Part shown: in pieces, positions 62,414 to 64,000 of the stretch
Position numbering within the stretch: position 1 is the stretch's first letter
How the letters are laid out: each line of letters starts with the position of its first letter
From: Winogradskyella wichelsiae
GTDB taxonomy: Bacteria > Bacteroidota > Bacteroidia > Flavobacteriales > Flavobacteriaceae
Assembly: GCF_013403925.1 (NCBI RefSeq)
Contig: NZ_JABFDJ010000001.1
Location: 496,001-560,000 of the forward strand
Length of the DNA stretch: 64,000 nucleotides
Direction: 5' to 3'
The notes under the pieces: model-generated
The model's input: only the letters and a program-made list of their open reading frames with translations
What the model was told of the DNA's origin: nothing
The model's database searches: none
Made by a program: the position numbers and the translations under genes

Positions 62414-63343
62414 CTAATCTTTAAAAAAACCAATATTCCGTTCCAAACCAGAAAACTTGGTCCGTTTCACTGCTGATTTTTGAAACACTTTTTTAAAGGT
62501 ATCTTCCGTAATTTCTTCCCAATCTTTTTTAGTCATATCCAATAATTCAGGATGTGGATTGAATAAAGGTTCTTTATGTGGTTTTGAAAAGCGATTCCAA
62601 GGACACACATCTTGGCAGATATCGCAACCAAACATCCAATCGTTAAATTTGCCTTTAAATTCAGATGGAAGATTTTCTTTCAACTCTATCGTGAAGTAAG
62701 AAATACATTTACTTCCATCTACCACATAAGGATCTGTAATGGCTTCCGTTGGGCAAGCATCAATACAAGCCGTACATGAGCCACAATGGTCAGTTACTGG
62801 TGTATCGTAGTCTAATTCTAAGTCTATAATCAATTCTGCAATAAAATAGAAAGACCCTACTTTTTGAGTTAAAAGGTTTGAATGTTTCCCTATCCAACCT
62901 AAACCAGATTTTGCTGCCCAAGCCTTATCTAAAACAGGTGCTGAATCTACAAAAGCACGTCCGCCAACTTCACCAATTTCATCTTGAATAAAATATAAAA
63001 GTGATTTTAACTTGTGTTTTATAACATGATGGTAATCGTTACCATAAGCGTATTTTGAAATCTTGTAAGAATCATCGGTTTGAATTTCTTCAGGATAATA
63101 ATTCAATAATAAGGAGACAACACTTTTTGAACCTTCCACAAGTAAAGTTGGGTCTAAACGTTTATCGAAATGATTTTCCATGTAACGCATTTCACCATTC
63201 ATATTCTTATTTAAATATGCTTCTAGTCGTGGTGCTTCTTCTTCTAAAAATCCTGCTTGGCTTATACCACAAGATAAAAAACCGAGACGTTTAGCTTCGG
63301 TTTTAATCATTTCACTGTATTTTATTTTATTGTTTAATATCAA
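62414..63343 (-). CDS. queG: Epoxyqueuosine reductase QueG
   Basis: 309 residues. The TTG start overlaps the P450 stop (TTGA); ATG at 63310 would remove 11 residues that homologues have. Conserved [20 protein letters not shown], catalytic Asp in [13 protein letters not shown], and two ferredoxin clusters, [16 protein letters not shown] and [15 protein letters not shown]. It is the cobalamin- and Fe-S-dependent enzyme that finishes queuosine in tRNA. Translationally linked to the P450 gene. Confidence 0.94.
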   Translation of the reverse strand: MILNNKIKYSEMIKTEAKRLGFLSCGISQAGFLEEEAPRLEAYLNKNMNGEMRYMENHFDKRLDPTLLVEGSKSVVSLLLNYYPEEIQTDDSYKISKYAYGNDYHHVIKHKLKSLLYFIQDEIGEVGGRAFVDSAPVLDKAWAAKSGLGWIGKHSNLLTQKVGSFYFIAELIIDLELDYDTPVTDHCGSCTACIDACPTEAITDPYVVDGSKCISYFTIELKENLPSEFKGKFNDWMFGCDICQDVCPWNRFSKPHKEPLFNPHPELLDMTKKDWEEITEDTFKKVFQKSAVKRTKFSGLERNIGFFKD

Positions 63344-64000
63344 TGTCTCGCTTCAAACTTTAAAAATGCATTTTTAGGCTTTAAAGTAATCAATGGTGTA
63401 ATATTAATGCTTTCGAAATTTGGAATCATTTTATAGTTGGAAACTAATTCAGAAACGGCAATAATCATTTCGAACATTGCAAAATTATTACCTATACATT
63501 TTCTAGGACCAGCACCAAAGGGAAAATATTGTGATGAGAATTTACGAGATCCTTCATTGAAACGTTCTGGTAAAAATTCATTTGGTTGATCCCATAATTT
63601 AGGATGACGATGCATTTCGTAAACGGAGAATAAAAGATTACATCCGGCTTCAAAATCCAAACCATTAAAAGCGTCTGCTTCCTTATTCACACGATCTATA
63701 AAATAAACCGGTGGGTATAATCGCATACCTTCTTCAATGACTTGTTGACCAACCTTAGATTTAGTTACCAAATCCATTAAATCATCACTTTCGGAAAGAA
63801 TAGTATTTCGTTCTACTAAAATTCGTTCTTGCCATTCCGGATGCAATGCTAGAAGTTGTGTTATAAAAGTGAGCGCATTAGATGTAGTTTCGTGACCTGC
63901 TGTAAACAGAATTAAAATCTCATCGATAAGTTGCTCTTCTTCCATCGGATTACCATCCTCATATCTGGCATCTAACAACATATCTAACAAATCATTTTCT
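63340..64000 (-). CDS. Cytochrome P450, N-terminus beyond window end
   Basis: C-terminal 219 or so codons; the frame is open to base 64000. I-helix [16 protein letters not shown] with the O2-activating Ala-Gly-x-Glu-Thr, K-helix [14 protein letters not shown] with Exx[14 protein letters not shown], and the heme loop [17 protein letters not shown] with the Cys ligand. It resembles long-chain fatty acid or carotenoid-type bacterial P450s (CYP102/110/120-like), but substrate is not readable. Overlaps queG by 4 bp. Confidence 0.92.
   Translation of the reverse strand, partial: ENDLLDMLLDARYEDGNPMEEEQLIDEILILFTAGHETTSNALTFITQLLALHPEWQERILVERNTILSESDDLMDLVTKSKVGQQVIEEGMRLYPPVYFIDRVNKEADAFNGLDFEAGCNLLFSVYEMHRHPKLWDQPNEFLPERFNEGSRKFSSQYFPFGAGPRKCIGNNFAMFEMIIAVSELVSNYKMIPNFESINITPLITLKPKNAFLKFEARH

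Noticed and set aside
1-64000. Mobile elements, CRISPR arrays, prophage or RNA genes
   Set aside because: No transposase, integrase, regular spaced repeats, phage genes, tRNA cloverleaf or rRNA sequence was recognised on either strand.

Overview
The window looks like chromosomal DNA of a marine, low-GC member of the Flavobacteriaceae (Bacteroidota). The grounds are a complete sprA (translocon of the type IX secretion system, T9SS), a remB-like gliding gene, a PorP/SprF gene, flavobacterial cytochrome-oxidase gene order, many Bacteroidota-style lipoproteins, and repeated TAnnTTTG promoter -7 elements just upstream of start codons. The genus is not resolved. No tRNA, rRNA, CRISPR array, insertion sequence or prophage was seen.

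Layout. 1-6.4 kb (+): the distal part of an arsenosugar-type cluster: SSS symporter (cut by the window edge), degenerate metallophosphoesterase, rhodanese, TIGR04282-type glycosyltransferase, purine nucleoside phosphorylase, fatty-acid hydroxylase/sterol desaturase, DUF547 protein and TIGR04283-type glycosyltransferase. ArsM and ArsS would be expected just upstream, outside the window. 6.4-16.6 kb: a PPP phosphatase, a gene remnant, a GH113-like lipoprotein, an FAD oxidoreductase/membrane ferredoxin pair, three glycosyltransferases and a yellow/royal-jelly-like lipoprotein. 16.6-22.9 kb (-): a polyamine operon (speA, speB, a deoxyhypusine-synthase-like gene, a GNAT-nitrilase fusion, a small acidic protein) behind an unusually long speA leader with a small upstream ORF. 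23.3-28.5 kb: a leucine-rich-repeat protein, then nucleoside hydrolase plus sugar-kinase-like genes converging on an MFS/AraC pair. 28.6-33.9 kb: a LytS/LytTR-type two-component system divergent from a SIMPL/VWA operon, with a 21-bp-spaced direct repeat between them that fits a LytTR operator.

34-41.4 kb: PorP/SprF beside the broken stub of its T9SS type B partner (with a 14-bp tandem duplication), a NifU-like protein, MscS, TsaB, an efflux adaptor/TolC pair and the remnant of a second adaptor. 41.5-47 kb (-): heme O synthase, two subunit III proteins, subunit IV and copper-insertion/accessory proteins of a caa3/aa3-type oxidase. 47-59.8 kb (-): remB-like, two tonB paralogues, vanZ, gcvH, sprA and ruvA. 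60-64 kb (-): NADP-malic enzyme, queG and a cytochrome P450 cut by the window end.

Most of the window is ordinary flavobacterial housekeeping and envelope biology. The parts most worth a second look are the arsenosugar-type cluster with its degenerate phosphoesterase, the speA leader, the DHS-like enzyme that lacks the usual active-site His, the putative LytTR operator, and three decayed genes.
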